Source: Occultella glacieicola (GTDB taxonomy: Bacteria; Actinomycetota; Actinomycetes; Actinomycetales; Beutenbergiaceae). From it: a stretch of 64,000 nucleotides of DNA. Below the pieces are notes generated by a model. It was not told where the DNA came from, did not search any database, and saw nothing but the letters and a program-made list of their open reading frames with translations. The stretch spans positions 372,001 through 436,000 of the forward strand of contig NZ_SMNA01000002.1 in NCBI RefSeq assembly GCF_004353825.1. Direction: 5' to 3'. Below, piece by piece: positions 45,648 through 54,428 of this stretch; position 1 is the first letter of the stretch, and the number at the start of each line of letters is the position of its first letter. Position numbers and translations under genes: made by a program.

Positions 45648-47150
45648 ATGATGTCCGAGCCGACCCCCGAGACCACCCCCACCGCCAGCGAACAGGACCT
45701 CACCGACCGAGGCTCGAACCGCTCCCAGCGACCCCAGTCCCAGGCGTTCCGGGAGTTCGTGGCCGCCGACTGGGCGCCGCGGGCCGAGCCGGACGTGGCC
45801 CGGGACCCGGTGGCCGATCACGCCGCCCGCCGCCGGGAGTCGATCTCGGCCACGTTCGCCGGCGACCGGCTCGTGGTGCCGGCCGGCGGCCTGAAGGTGC
45901 GCTCGAACGACACCGACTACCGGTTCCGTCCGCACTCGGCGTTCGCACACCTGACCGGCCTCGGCTCCGACGAGGAGCCGGACGCGGTCCTGGTGTTGCA
46001 CCCCGAGGACTCCGGACACGAGGCGGTGCTGTACTTCCGCCCGCTCGCCGCGCGGGACACCGAGGAGTTCTACGCCGACGCCCGCTATGGCGAGTTCTGG
46101 GTCGGAGCGCGCCCCACCCTGGCCGAGCTCGAGACCCGCACCGGGCTGCGCTGCGCCCACATCGACGAACTCCGTGACGCCCTCGCCAAGGACGCCGGCC
46201 AGGTCCGTCTCCGGGTGGTACCCGGCTCGGATGCTGCGGTCGAGGCACTGGTGGAGGAGATCCGCGGCGAGGCGACCGAGGAGGCCGACGACGCCCTGGC
46301 CGAGGCGCTCTCCGAGCTGCGGCTGGTCAAGGACCCCTGGGAGGTCGAGCAGCTGCGCGCGGCGGTGGCCGCCTCCGTCGAGGGGTTCGCCGACATCGTC
46401 CGGGCGCTGCCGGACGCGGTGGCCCACCGGCGCGGTGAGCGCGTCATCGAGGGGGTGTTCGGGGCGAAGGCCCGCGAGGAGGGCAACGGGATCGGGTACG
46501 ACACGATCGCCGCGGCCGGGGACCACGCCACCACGCTGCACTGGATCCGCAACGACGGTGCCGTGCGCGCCGGTGAACTGGTGCTCGTCGACGCCGGCGT
46601 GGAGGTGGACTCGCTGTACACCGCGGACGTCACCCGCACCCTGCCGGTCGACGGCACGTTCACCGACATCCAGCGCACCATCTACACGGCGGTGCTGGAC
46701 GCCGCGGACGCCGCGTTCGCCGTCGCCCGTCCGGGCCTGAAGTTCCGGGACCTGCACACCGCCGCCCTCGAGGTCCTCGCGGACCGGCTCGAACGGTGGG
46801 GCCTGCTCCCGGTCGAGGCCGCGGTCGCGATCACCCCGGAGGGGCAGCAGCACCGCCGGTGGATGCCGCACGGCACCAGCCACCACCTCGGCCTGGACGT
46901 GCACGACTGTGCGCAGGCCCGGCGGGAGATGTACCTGGACGCCGAGCTCGTCCCGGGCATGGTCTTCACGATCGAGCCCGGCCTGTACTTCAAGGCGGAC
47001 GATCTGGCGATCCCGCCGGAGTACCGGGGCATCGGCGTGCGGATCGAGGACGACGTCCTGGTCACGGCCGACGGCGTGGAGAACCTCTCCGCCGCACTGC
47101 CCCGCCGTCCGGAGGACGTCGAGGCCTGGATGGCGTCCCTGGCCCGGTGA
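45648..47150 (+). CDS. pepP: Xaa-Pro aminopeptidase (M24B)
   Basis: 500 residues. The N-terminal aminopeptidase-P domain includes YRFRPHSAFAHLTGL. The catalytic pita-bread domain carries the dimetal ligands in VLVDAGVEVDSLYTADVTRT (two Asp), MPHGTSHHLGLDVHD (His), VFTIEPGLYF (Glu) and GVRIEDDVLVT (Glu). It removes N-terminal residues before proline. ATG is preceded by GACGAT at 6 nt, a weak leaderless -10. The stop overlaps the next start as GTGA. Confidence 0.95.
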   Translation: MMSEPTPETTPTASEQDLTDRGSNRSQRPQSQAFREFVAADWAPRAEPDVARDPVADHAARRRESISATFAGDRLVVPAGGLKVRSNDTDYRFRPHSAFAHLTGLGSDEEPDAVLVLHPEDSGHEAVLYFRPLAARDTEEFYADARYGEFWVGARPTLAELETRTGLRCAHIDELRDALAKDAGQVRLRVVPGSDAAVEALVEEIRGEATEEADDALAEALSELRLVKDPWEVEQLRAAVAASVEGFADIVRALPDAVAHRRGERVIEGVFGAKAREEGNGIGYDTIAAAGDHATTLHWIRNDGAVRAGELVLVDAGVEVDSLYTADVTRTLPVDGTFTDIQRTIYTAVLDAADAAFAVARPGLKFRDLHTAALEVLADRLERWGLLPVEAAVAITPEGQQHRRWMPHGTSHHLGLDVHDCAQARREMYLDAELVPGMVFTIEPGLYFKADDLAIPPEYRGIGVRIEDDVLVTADGVENLSAALPRRPEDVEAWMASLAR

Positions 47151-48595
47151 GCACCGCCGTCACCGGGGCCGACGAACGTCCGGTCCACGGCGCCGCGGGC
47201 GCCGCCGCCTATCGCCCGCCCCGGCGCGCGCACCTGCTGATGGCGAGCACCGCCGTCGGGCTGGTCACGACGCTCCTGTACACCGTGTTCTCCTGGCGGC
47301 AGTGGGCGCGGTTCCAGGTGCCGTCCTGGGACCTGGGCATCTTCACCCAGATCCTGCGGGCCTACTCCGAGGGCCGGGCCCCGGTGGTGCCGATCAAGGG
47401 CGAGGGCTTCATGATCCTCGGCGACCACTTCCACCCGCTGCTGGTGGTCCTGGCGCCGGTGTACGCGGCGTTCCCGTCCGGCCTGACCCTGCTCGCGGCG
47501 CAGGCGGTGCTGGTCGGGATCTCGGCCGTGGTCGTGACCTGGTGCGCGGTCCGGCACCTCGGGCGGCTGCCCGGGACCACTCTGGGGCTCGCCTACGGGC
47601 TGTCCTGGGGGCTGCAGTCCGCGGTCGCGTCGCAGTTCCACGAGGTGGCCCTGGCGCTGCCGTTCCTGGCGCTGTCCCTGGCCGCGCTGGTCCGCCGGGA
47701 CCACCGGGCCGCGGCGCTGTGGGCGCTGCCGATGGTGCTGATCAAGGAGGACCTCGGGCTCACGGTGGCCGCGATCGGCGTGGTCATCGTGATCCGCGGC
47801 TCCCGCCGGCTCGGCGCCGCCCTCGCGGTGGGTGGCGTGGCCGCGTTCGTGATCACCACGAGGGTGGTCCTGCCCGCCCTCAACCCGGACGGCGTCTGGG
47901 ACTACGCGGACGACTCGATCGTCTCGGTGCTGTTCACCGATCCCGGCGCAGCCCTCAACGGGCTGTTCACCGGCGTCGGCCACAAGGCCGCCCTGGTGCT
48001 GCTGGTGTTCGGGGTCACCGGGTTCCTGGCGCTGCGCTCACCGCTGGCGCTGATCACGTTGCCGACGTTCGCGTGGCGGCTGACCTCGGACGTGCCGTTC
48101 CACTGGAGCGCCGACTGGCACTACTCGGCGGTGCTGATGCCGATCGTCTTCCTCGCGGTGGTCGACACGTTCGTGACGGCGCGCGGGGCGCGGCGGTTCG
48201 CGGCCCCGGTGGGCATCGGGGCCCTGATCCTGGCGCTCGTGATCACCGTGTGGTTCCCCTTGTGGAAGTTGACCGAACCGGAGACCTACGCGCCGTCCCA
48301 CCAGGATGCGGCGGCCCGCCAGGTGCTCGAGCTCATCGGCGACGGGGCGGTGGTGGACACCGACATCACGATGATGGCCTATCTCGCCCCCCGGGCCGAC
48401 GTCTACTGGGTCGGCAACGAGGGCAACCCGGTCCCGGACTACGTGGTGGTCAACCGGCAGTCCGGGATCTACGGCGGGAACCCGCCGTCGGACGTCGTCG
48501 AGTACGCCACCTCGAAGTTTCCCGGGGAGACGTTCGTGGAGGTGCTCGACTCCGACGGATTCCTTGTGGCCGAGCACGTGCCGCAGGCCAACTGA
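47147..48595 (+). CDS. DUF2079 domain membrane protein (GT-C-like)
   Basis: 482 residues with about nine hydrophobic helices. The diagnostic N-terminal pattern is SWDLGIFTQILRAYSEG, followed by GDHFHPLLVVLAPVYAAFPS. After the membrane part there is a soluble, extracytoplasmic domain (DADVYWVGNEGNPVPDYVVV-like) similar to the C-termini of mannosyl or arabinosyl GT-C proteins. Predicted to be a polyprenol-dependent glycosyltransferase, unproven. Translationally coupled to pepP. Confidence 0.88.
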   Translation: MSTAVTGADERPVHGAAGAAAYRPPRRAHLLMASTAVGLVTTLLYTVFSWRQWARFQVPSWDLGIFTQILRAYSEGRAPVVPIKGEGFMILGDHFHPLLVVLAPVYAAFPSGLTLLAAQAVLVGISAVVVTWCAVRHLGRLPGTTLGLAYGLSWGLQSAVASQFHEVALALPFLALSLAALVRRDHRAAALWALPMVLIKEDLGLTVAAIGVVIVIRGSRRLGAALAVGGVAAFVITTRVVLPALNPDGVWDYADDSIVSVLFTDPGAALNGLFTGVGHKAALVLLVFGVTGFLALRSPLALITLPTFAWRLTSDVPFHWSADWHYSAVLMPIVFLAVVDTFVTARGARRFAAPVGIGALILALVITVWFPLWKLTEPETYAPSHQDAAARQVLELIGDGAVVDTDITMMAYLAPRADVYWVGNEGNPVPDYVVVNRQSGIYGGNPPSDVVEYATSKFPGETFVEVLDSDGFLVAEHVPQAN

Positions 48596-48651
48596 CCCGG
48601 TCTCACGTGGACCCGTGGTGAGCGGTGCGGCGGTCCGCCGAGCGGCGGGCC

Positions 48652-49155
48652 TCAGCGACCGAGCGGGTCCTGCTGCGGCGGGAGTTCCTGCAGGAGCGCC
48701 CGGGCCTGGTGGGCGGTCTCGGCGAGGCAGAGGACCGCGAACTTGCTGGCCACCACCTGAGAGGAGGAGGTGAAGTCGCGCCGGCCGCCGGTGAACGCGT
48801 AGGACACCACCGCGAACAGCATCCCGAAGCCGGCACCGATGAGCAGCGCCGGCACGATCGTGGTCAGCAGCGATCCGGTGCCGAACAGCGAGAGCAGCAG
48901 GCCGACGAACAGACCGAAGTACGCACCGGAGGCCGCACCCTGCAGCGCCACCGACGGGTACGTGCGCCGGCCGGTGATCCGCTCGACCATCTTCAGGTCG
49001 GTGCCGACGATGGTCACCGCCTTCACCCCGAACTCCTTGTCGGCGAGGAAATCGACCGCGCGCTGCGCCTCGAGGTAGGTGTCGTAGCTGGCGATCTCGT
49101 CGCCACGCGGCTGGATCCCCCCACGCGGGTCGGTCGGCGTTCCCATGGATGGCAT
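48652..49155 (-). CDS. General stress protein, YflT (GspM/17M) domain
   Basis: About 167 residues. The YflT-type region (DTYLEAQRAVDFLADKEFGV, VTIVGTDLKMVERITGR) precedes two glycine-rich helices (ASGAYFGLFVGLLLSLFG and IVPALLIGAGFGMLFAVVSY), as in actinobacterial general stress proteins of unknown mechanism. The start ATG 49155 follows GGGGGAG with 9-nt spacing; an in-frame ATG also lies at 49146. Confidence 0.88.
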   Translation of the reverse strand: MPSMGTPTDPRGGIQPRGDEIASYDTYLEAQRAVDFLADKEFGVKAVTIVGTDLKMVERITGRRTYPSVALQGAASGAYFGLFVGLLLSLFGTGSLLTTIVPALLIGAGFGMLFAVVSYAFTGGRRDFTSSSQVVASKFAVLCLAETAHQARALLQELPPQQDPLGR

Positions 49156-49217
49156 GGGGACATTCTCCCCCGTCGGTGTCGCGGCTGTCACCTCGGGCCC
49201 CCATAGGGTCGCTGGCA

Positions 49218-49223
49218 TAGGCT
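49218..49223 (+). promoter_or_regulatory. -10 box TAGGCT, leaderless promoter
   Basis: TAGGCT ends 7 nt before GTG 49231. Confidence 0.55.
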
Positions 49224-49230
49224 GACGGCC

Positions 49231-50511
49231 GTGAGCAATGCGACGAGCCGGGTGTACGTGGCCCGCCTGGCCGGGACCGGCGTCTTCGACCCGCTCGGGG
49301 ACCGGGTGGGCCGGGTCCATGACGTCGTGGTGCTGCTCCGGGTCAAACTGCCACCGCGGGCGGTCGGCCTGGTGGTGGAGGTCCCGGGCCGACGGCGGGT
49401 GTTCCTGCCGCTCTCACGCGTCACCTCGATCGACCAGGGTGCCGTGATCACGACCGGCCTGGTGAACATCCGGCGGTTCGAGCAGCGCGCGGCGGAGACC
49501 CTGGTCGTGAGCCAGCTGTTCGACCGACACGTCACGATGCTCGACGGCTCCGGGCAGGTGGCCATCGAGGATGCGGCCATCGAGCAGCAGCGCAACCGGG
49601 ACTGGCTGGTCACGAAGCTGTTCGTGCGCCGACGGGCTCCCTCCAAGGGCGGACTGTTCCGCCGCGGCGAGTCGATGGTCATCGACGTCGGCGCCGTACA
49701 GGGGCTCGCCCCGACGGAGTCGCAGCAGGGCGCCACCGCCCTGTTGGCGACGATGGAGGACCTCAAGCCGGCCGACCTCGCGGACGTGCTGCACGACCTA
49801 CCGGACCGGCGCCGGCTCGAGGTCGCCGCGGCGCTGCCGGACGAGCGCCTGGCCGACGTCCTGGAGGAGCTCGGCGACGACGACCGGGTTTCGATCGTCT
49901 CCGCCCTGACCGCGGACCGCGCCGCCGACGTGCTCGATGCGATGCAGCCCGATGACGCCGCCGACCTGATCTCCGAGCTGCCCACCCAGCAGGCGTCCGA
50001 GCTGCTCGAGCTGATGGAGCCCGAGGAGGCCGAGGACGTCCGCCGCCTGCTCGTCTACGCCGACCACAGCGCGGGTGGTCTGATGACCACGGAACCGATC
50101 ATCCTGCCGCCGGAGGCCACCGTGGCGACGGCCCTGGCGCACGCGAGGCGCGAGGACGTCACCCCGGCCCTGGCCGCGATGGTGTTCGTGGTCCGCCCCC
50201 CGCTGGAGACCCCGACCGGGCGGCTGCTCGGCGTGGCGCACCTGCAACGGATGCTGCGCGAGCCCCCGCACGAGGCGATCGGGACGTTCCTGGACAAGGA
50301 CATCGAGCCGGTCAGCCCGCACGCCGGCATCGGGTCGCTGACCCGGCTGCTGGCCACCTACAACCTCACGGCGCTGCCGGTGGTCGACGAGGAGCGGCGA
50401 CTCCTGGGCGCGGTGAGCGTCGACGACGTGCTCGACCACCTGCTGCCGGAGGACTGGCGCGAGGCCGACGACGACGTGACCGACCGGGCGATGGGGGGCG
50501 CTCATGGCTGA
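49231..50511 (+). CDS. Soluble MgtE-N / CBS-domain protein
   Basis: 426 residues. The N-terminus has two PRC-barrel-like beta repeats (VYVARLAGTGVFDPLGDRVG; LVVSQLFDRHVTMLDG). The MgtE intracellular superhelix covers about 165-285 (LADVLHDLPDRRRLEVAAAL, ADLISELPTQQASELLELM). Two CBS motifs follow (AGGLMTTEPIILPPEATV; LTALPVVDEERRLLGAVSVD). The transmembrane Mg2+ channel domain of true MgtE is missing, so it is a sensor or scaffold rather than a transporter. The next gene overlaps its end by 8 nt. Confidence 0.9.
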   Translation: MSNATSRVYVARLAGTGVFDPLGDRVGRVHDVVVLLRVKLPPRAVGLVVEVPGRRRVFLPLSRVTSIDQGAVITTGLVNIRRFEQRAAETLVVSQLFDRHVTMLDGSGQVAIEDAAIEQQRNRDWLVTKLFVRRRAPSKGGLFRRGESMVIDVGAVQGLAPTESQQGATALLATMEDLKPADLADVLHDLPDRRRLEVAAALPDERLADVLEELGDDDRVSIVSALTADRAADVLDAMQPDDAADLISELPTQQASELLELMEPEEAEDVRRLLVYADHSAGGLMTTEPIILPPEATVATALAHARREDVTPALAAMVFVVRPPLETPTGRLLGVAHLQRMLREPPHEAIGTFLDKDIEPVSPHAGIGSLTRLLATYNLTALPVVDEERRLLGAVSVDDVLDHLLPEDWREADDDVTDRAMGGAHG

Positions 50512-51016
50512 CGACGACGGCCTGGCCGTCCCGCTCTCGGCGCGGCGTCGCTGGCTGCCCCGGCGCACCGAACGGGACAAGGACACGTTCGGGAAGGTCG
50601 CCGAGGGGATCGCCACGTTCATGGGCACCCCGCGGTTCCTGCTGTACATGACGGTCTTCTGCTTCGCGTGGCTGGCCTGGAACACCCTCGCCCCCGAGCA
50701 CCTGCAGTTCGACCCGCGGGCCCTGAACTTCACGCTGCTCACCCTGATGCTCTCGCTGCAGGCGTCCTACTCCGCCCCGCTGATCCTGCTCGCCCAGGAC
50801 CGGCAGGCGGACCGGGACCGGGTCTCGGCCGAGCAGGACCGCCGCCGGGCCGAGCGCAACCTGGCCGACACCGAGTACCTGGCTCGCGAGATGGCGGCGC
50901 TGCGGATGGCGCTGAACGACGTGGCCACCCGGGACTTCGTCCGCGGTGAACTGCGCTCCTTGCTGGAGGAGATCCAGGCTGAGCGGGCCGAGGAGCCCGC
51001 CGAGGACGCGGGCTGA
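50504..51016 (+). CDS. DUF1003 domain membrane protein
   Basis: 170 residues. Two hydrophobic helices (FLLYMTVFCFAWLAWNTL and FTLLTLMLSLQASYSAPLIL) are preceded by FGKVAEGIATFMGTPRF and followed by LAQDRQADRDRV, the DUF1003 signature. A coiled-coil-like tail (RRRAERNLADTEYLAREMAAL) completes it. Function unknown; consistent partnership with an MgtE-N/CBS protein suggests a membrane complex responding to divalent cations, which is inference. Confidence 0.92.
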   Translation: MADDDGLAVPLSARRRWLPRRTERDKDTFGKVAEGIATFMGTPRFLLYMTVFCFAWLAWNTLAPEHLQFDPRALNFTLLTLMLSLQASYSAPLILLAQDRQADRDRVSAEQDRRRAERNLADTEYLAREMAALRMALNDVATRDFVRGELRSLLEEIQAERAEEPAEDAG

Positions 51017-51067
51017 GAGACCCCTCACACCCCTCCCGCCGGGGGCCGGAGGCGGTTGCGACGGGCT

Positions 51068-51073
51068 TAGACT
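51068..51073 (+). promoter_or_regulatory. -10 box TAGACT, leaderless promoter of mrp
   Basis: TAGACT is 6 nt before ATG 51080; the preceding gene ends 63 nt upstream. Confidence 0.6.
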
Positions 51074-51079
51074 CGACGC

Positions 51080-52264
51080 ATGTCAGCGTCACCCTCCCCG
51101 GCCCCGTCCACCAGTTCCTCCGCCGCTGCGGCACCTTCCGAGGAACGGGTCCGTGAAGCCCTGACGACCGTCCTCGACCCGGAGATCCGCCGGCCCATCA
51201 CGGACCTCGACATGGTCCGTGGCGTCGGGATCGAGCCCGGGCACGACGGCGCGGCGGTGACCGTCGGTATCGCGCTGACCACCTCCGGGTGCCCGCTGCG
51301 GGACACGATCATCCGCGACGTCACCGCCGCCGTCGAGAAGGTCCCGGGCGTGGCCCGGGTGGTCGTGGACATGACGGTGATGACCGACGACGAGCGCACC
51401 GCCCTGCGGACGAAGCTGCGCGGCGGGGTCGCCGAACCGGTCATCCCGTTCTCCCAGCCGGACAACCTGACCCGCGTCTACGCCGTCGCCTCCGGCAAGG
51501 GCGGCGTCGGCAAGTCGACCGTGACCGCGAACCTGGCCGCCGCAATGGCCGCCGACGGCCTCAAGGTGGGCGTCCTGGACGCCGACGTGTACGGCTTCTC
51601 GATCCCCCGGATGCTGGGCGTGGAGCACCCGCCCACGAAGGTCGACGACATGATCCTGCCCCCGGTCGCCGGGGATGTGAAGGTCATCTCGATCGGCATG
51701 TTCACCCAGCCCGGGCGGCCCGTGGTGTGGCGCGGCCCGATGCTGCACCGGGCGTTGCAGCAGTTCCTCGCGGACGTGTTCTGGGGCGACCTGGACGTGC
51801 TCCTCCTGGACCTGCCACCGGGCACCGGCGACATCGCCATCTCCGTGGCCCAGCTGCTGCCGAACGCGGAGCTGCTCGTGGTCACCACCCCGCAGCTCGC
51901 GGCCGCCGAGGTCGCCGAGCGGGCCGGTTCGATGGCCCAGGCCACGTCGCAGAAGGTGGTCGGCGTGATCGAGAACATGTCCTGGCTCGTCCAGGACGAC
52001 GGGTCCCGCCTGGAGATCTTCGGCTCCGGCGGTGGCCAGCGGGTGGCCGACGAGCTCGGCCGGACCCTCGAGACCGAGGTGCCGCTGCTCGGGCAGGTCC
52101 CGCTCGAGGTCTCGCTGCGTGAGGGCGGCGACAGTGGTGAGCCCTCGGTGCGGACCGCGACCGACTCCCCTGCCGCGGACGTGCTGCGGGACATCGCGCG
52201 CACCCTCGGTCACCGTTCCCGCGGCCTGGCCGGACGCAAACTGGCGATCTCGCCGGTCGGCTGA
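51080..52264 (+). CDS. mrp: Mrp/NBP35 Fe-S cluster carrier ATPase
   Basis: 394 residues. The N-terminal MIP18/DUF59 domain covers about 18-100 (VREALTTVLDPEIRRPITDL; TSGCPLRDTI). The ParA-like ATPase has the deviant Walker A ASGKGGVGKST, then VLDADVYGFSIPRMLG, LDLPPGTGD and VIENMSWL. These proteins carry or insert Fe-S clusters. The CxxC pair typical of some Mrp homologs is not seen. Usually near sigE in actinomycetes. Confidence 0.95.
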   Translation: MSASPSPAPSTSSSAAAAPSEERVREALTTVLDPEIRRPITDLDMVRGVGIEPGHDGAAVTVGIALTTSGCPLRDTIIRDVTAAVEKVPGVARVVVDMTVMTDDERTALRTKLRGGVAEPVIPFSQPDNLTRVYAVASGKGGVGKSTVTANLAAAMAADGLKVGVLDADVYGFSIPRMLGVEHPPTKVDDMILPPVAGDVKVISIGMFTQPGRPVVWRGPMLHRALQQFLADVFWGDLDVLLLDLPPGTGDIAISVAQLLPNAELLVVTTPQLAAAEVAERAGSMAQATSQKVVGVIENMSWLVQDDGSRLEIFGSGGGQRVADELGRTLETEVPLLGQVPLEVSLREGGDSGEPSVRTATDSPAADVLRDIARTLGHRSRGLAGRKLAISPVG

Positions 52265-52311
52265 GCCCGGACGACCGGGAGCCAGGGTTCAGGCGGTCCG
52301 GACCGACGGCG

Positions 52312-52779
52312 TCAGGTGGCCTCGTCGTCGAACGGCGCGGCGGTCATGGTCGCACCGACCAGTTCGCCGCCCTCGTCGCCGTCCGCGACCGCTCCGGTGG
52401 CACCCGAGGCGCCGGCGACCGCCGCCGCTGTACCCGTGGCGGCTGCCGCCACCGTGCCGGCGGCCGTGGCGGCCACCTTCTCGGTGGACCGGGACGACTT
52501 CGGCTTCGCCGGGGAACTCGCGAACGGGGTGTCCTCGAGCAGGGCGTCCCGCACGATCCGGCGCGGGTCGTACTTGCGCGGGTCGAACTTGCTGAGGTCG
52601 ATGTCGGCGGCGTCCGGGCCGAGCTCCTCCTTGACCATCTGGGTGGCGCCGGTCGCCATCTGCTTCAGCTGGCGCACGAGGCGGCCCAGCTGTTCGGCAT
52701 AGGCCGGCAACCGCTCGGGGCCGATGACGACCGCAGCGATGACGATGAGGAGGAGGATCTCCTCGCCGTTGAGATTCAC
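52312..52779 (-). CDS. tatB: Sec-independent translocase subunit TatB
   Basis: 155 residues. A short N-terminal transmembrane segment (EEILLLIVIAAVVIG) precedes PERLPAYAEQLGRLVRQLK, the TatB amphipathic helix. The C-terminus is Ala/Thr-rich and variable. It acts with TatA/TatC in folded protein export. GTG start with a leaderless -10. Location beside htrA and the anti-sigma gene follows the mycobacterial order. Confidence 0.92.
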   Translation of the reverse strand: MNLNGEEILLLIVIAAVVIGPERLPAYAEQLGRLVRQLKQMATGATQMVKEELGPDAADIDLSKFDPRKYDPRRIVRDALLEDTPFASSPAKPKSSRSTEKVAATAAGTVAAAATGTAAAVAGASGATGAVADGDEGGELVGATMTAAPFDDEAT

Positions 52780-52785
52780 GATGCC

Positions 52786-52791
52786 ATGCTA
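52786..52791 (-). promoter_or_regulatory. -10 box TAGCAT, leaderless promoter of tatB
   Basis: On the minus strand TAGCAT is 6 nt before GTG 52779 and lies within the 19-bp gap to the htrA stop. Confidence 0.5.
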
Positions 52792-52798
52792 CCTGCCG

Positions 52799-54343
52799 CT
52801 ACTGGCTCTCTTGTTCGCCGAGGGTGACCTCGATGTCCCGCTCGCTTCCGTCCTCCAGGAGCGTGAGGGTGACGACATCCCCGGGCGCGTGGGCGCGGAT
52901 CTTCACGATCAGCTCGTCGGCGGTGGTCACCGGCTCGCCGTCGATGGCGACGATCACGTCGCCGGCCTCCAGCCCGGCCGCGTCCGCCGGACCGCCGGGG
53001 GTGACCGGCTCCACGCCGTCGGCCTGGTCCGCGGGCACCACCTGCACGCCCTCGCCGGTGTAGTCCCCGGCGATCGTGGCGCCGATGATCGGGTAGGTCG
53101 CCCGCCCGGTCTCGATGATCTGCTCGGCGGTGCGCCGCACCTGCACGCTGGGGATCGCGAACCCGAGGCCGATCGCGCCGGCCTGCTGGTCCGTCGCGAT
53201 GGCGGTGTTCACGCCGATCACCTCACCGGAGGCGTTCACGAGCGGGCCGCCGGAATTGCCCGGATTGATGGCGGCGTCGGTCTGGATCGCGTTGATGAAG
53301 CTGCGATCGCTGCCGCCGGCCACACTGACCGGCCGGTCCAGGGCACTGACGATGCCGGACGTGACCGTGCCCTCGAGGCCGAGCGGGGCGCCGATCGCGA
53401 CCACGGGTTCCCCGACCACGACCGCGTCGGAGTCCGCGAGCACGAGTGGGGTCAGGTCGCCACGGTCCACCCGCAGCACGGCGAGGTCGTAGTCCGAGGT
53501 GGACCCGACGATCTCGGCCTCCTCCTGGGACCCGTCCGGGAACACCACCACGACCTGCCCGGCGCCGTTGCTCGCGGCCGCGATCACGTGTGAGTTCGTG
53601 ACGACGTAACCGTCCTCGCGGAGCACGAAGCCACTACCGGTGCTCCCGCCCGCGCCCGTTCGTACCTCGATGTAGACGGTGCTGGGCAGGACCCGTGCGG
53701 CGATGCCTGCCACGGAGTCCGGGTTCAGGTCACCGCCGGCGGAGCCACCCGAGCCGGTCGCGACGTCCGAGGTGGGGATCTCCGACCCTCGGGAGCCGTC
53801 CTGGAGCAGCACCCGTCCGCCGACGATCCCGCCGAGGACGCCCAGGAGCAGACACAGGGCCATCAGGAGCGCGACCACGGCCGCGGGGACGCCCCGGCGC
53901 CGCGGCCGCGGGCGTGGTGCGTCACCGGGATGCGGCGGGAAGCCGGTGGGCCCCTGGTTCGCCGGCACCGACGGCGGTGTGGGCCCTGATGAAATCGAGG
54001 GCCCCGCCGTCGGGCCCGCGAAGCCCGACGGCGCAAGGGCGCCCGTGCCCCGCGGAGTCGGCTGGGTCGGGTGGCCGGGTGGGCCGTAGCCGCCCTGGGC
54101 CGAGCCGTCCGTGCGGCCGGGTGAGGCGTAGCCGCCCTGGGTCGTCACCTCGGTCCGGCCGGGCGCGGCATACCCCTGGTTCGGGGCGGACCAGCCGGCC
54201 ATCGGCGCGGTCGCGTTCGTCGGGCCGGGACCGCCGGCCGCCGCGGCGCCGCCGGTCGGCGCCCAGGCCCCGTCGGGATGCGGGCGCTCTTCCGGCCGGT
54301 CCTGCTCGCCGGACGGTCCGCCGGATGTGGTCATGGGGTCCAT
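52799..54343 (-). CDS. htrA: HtrA/DegP-like S1C serine protease with PDZ domain
   Basis: About 514 residues. A cytoplasmic N-terminal tail of about 150 residues, rich in Gly/Pro/Tyr, has QGGYxxPGRT repeats. A helix VAALLMALCLLLGVLGGIVGG anchors it. The extracytoplasmic protease has TNSHVIAAASN (His), SDYDLAVLRV (Asp), and AAINPGNSGGPLVN (Ser). The PDZ domain is C-terminal (GGPADAAGLEAGDVIVAIDG). It degrades damaged envelope proteins. ATG 54343 follows GGGAGAGA; 54334 is an alternative. Downstream of sigE-rseA. Confidence 0.94.
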   Translation of the reverse strand: MDPMTTSGGPSGEQDRPEERPHPDGAWAPTGGAAAAGGPGPTNATAPMAGWSAPNQGYAAPGRTEVTTQGGYASPGRTDGSAQGGYGPPGHPTQPTPRGTGALAPSGFAGPTAGPSISSGPTPPSVPANQGPTGFPPHPGDAPRPRPRRRGVPAAVVALLMALCLLLGVLGGIVGGRVLLQDGSRGSEIPTSDVATGSGGSAGGDLNPDSVAGIAARVLPSTVYIEVRTGAGGSTGSGFVLREDGYVVTNSHVIAAASNGAGQVVVVFPDGSQEEAEIVGSTSDYDLAVLRVDRGDLTPLVLADSDAVVVGEPVVAIGAPLGLEGTVTSGIVSALDRPVSVAGGSDRSFINAIQTDAAINPGNSGGPLVNASGEVIGVNTAIATDQQAGAIGLGFAIPSVQVRRTAEQIIETGRATYPIIGATIAGDYTGEGVQVVPADQADGVEPVTPGGPADAAGLEAGDVIVAIDGEPVTTADELIVKIRAHAPGDVVTLTLLEDGSERDIEVTLGEQESQ

Positions 54344-54428
54344 TCTCTCCCGATCCACGGCGGCCCGGCACACGGTGGCCGAGCCGCGCACCTCCGGCCC
54401 CCGGGTTCGGGCGTCCGAGCCACGGCGA

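Noticed and set aside
52266-52279. CCCGG/CCGGG hairpin between mrp and tatB as terminator
   Set aside because: Only a 5-bp stem without T-tract; expected by chance in DNA of this GC content.
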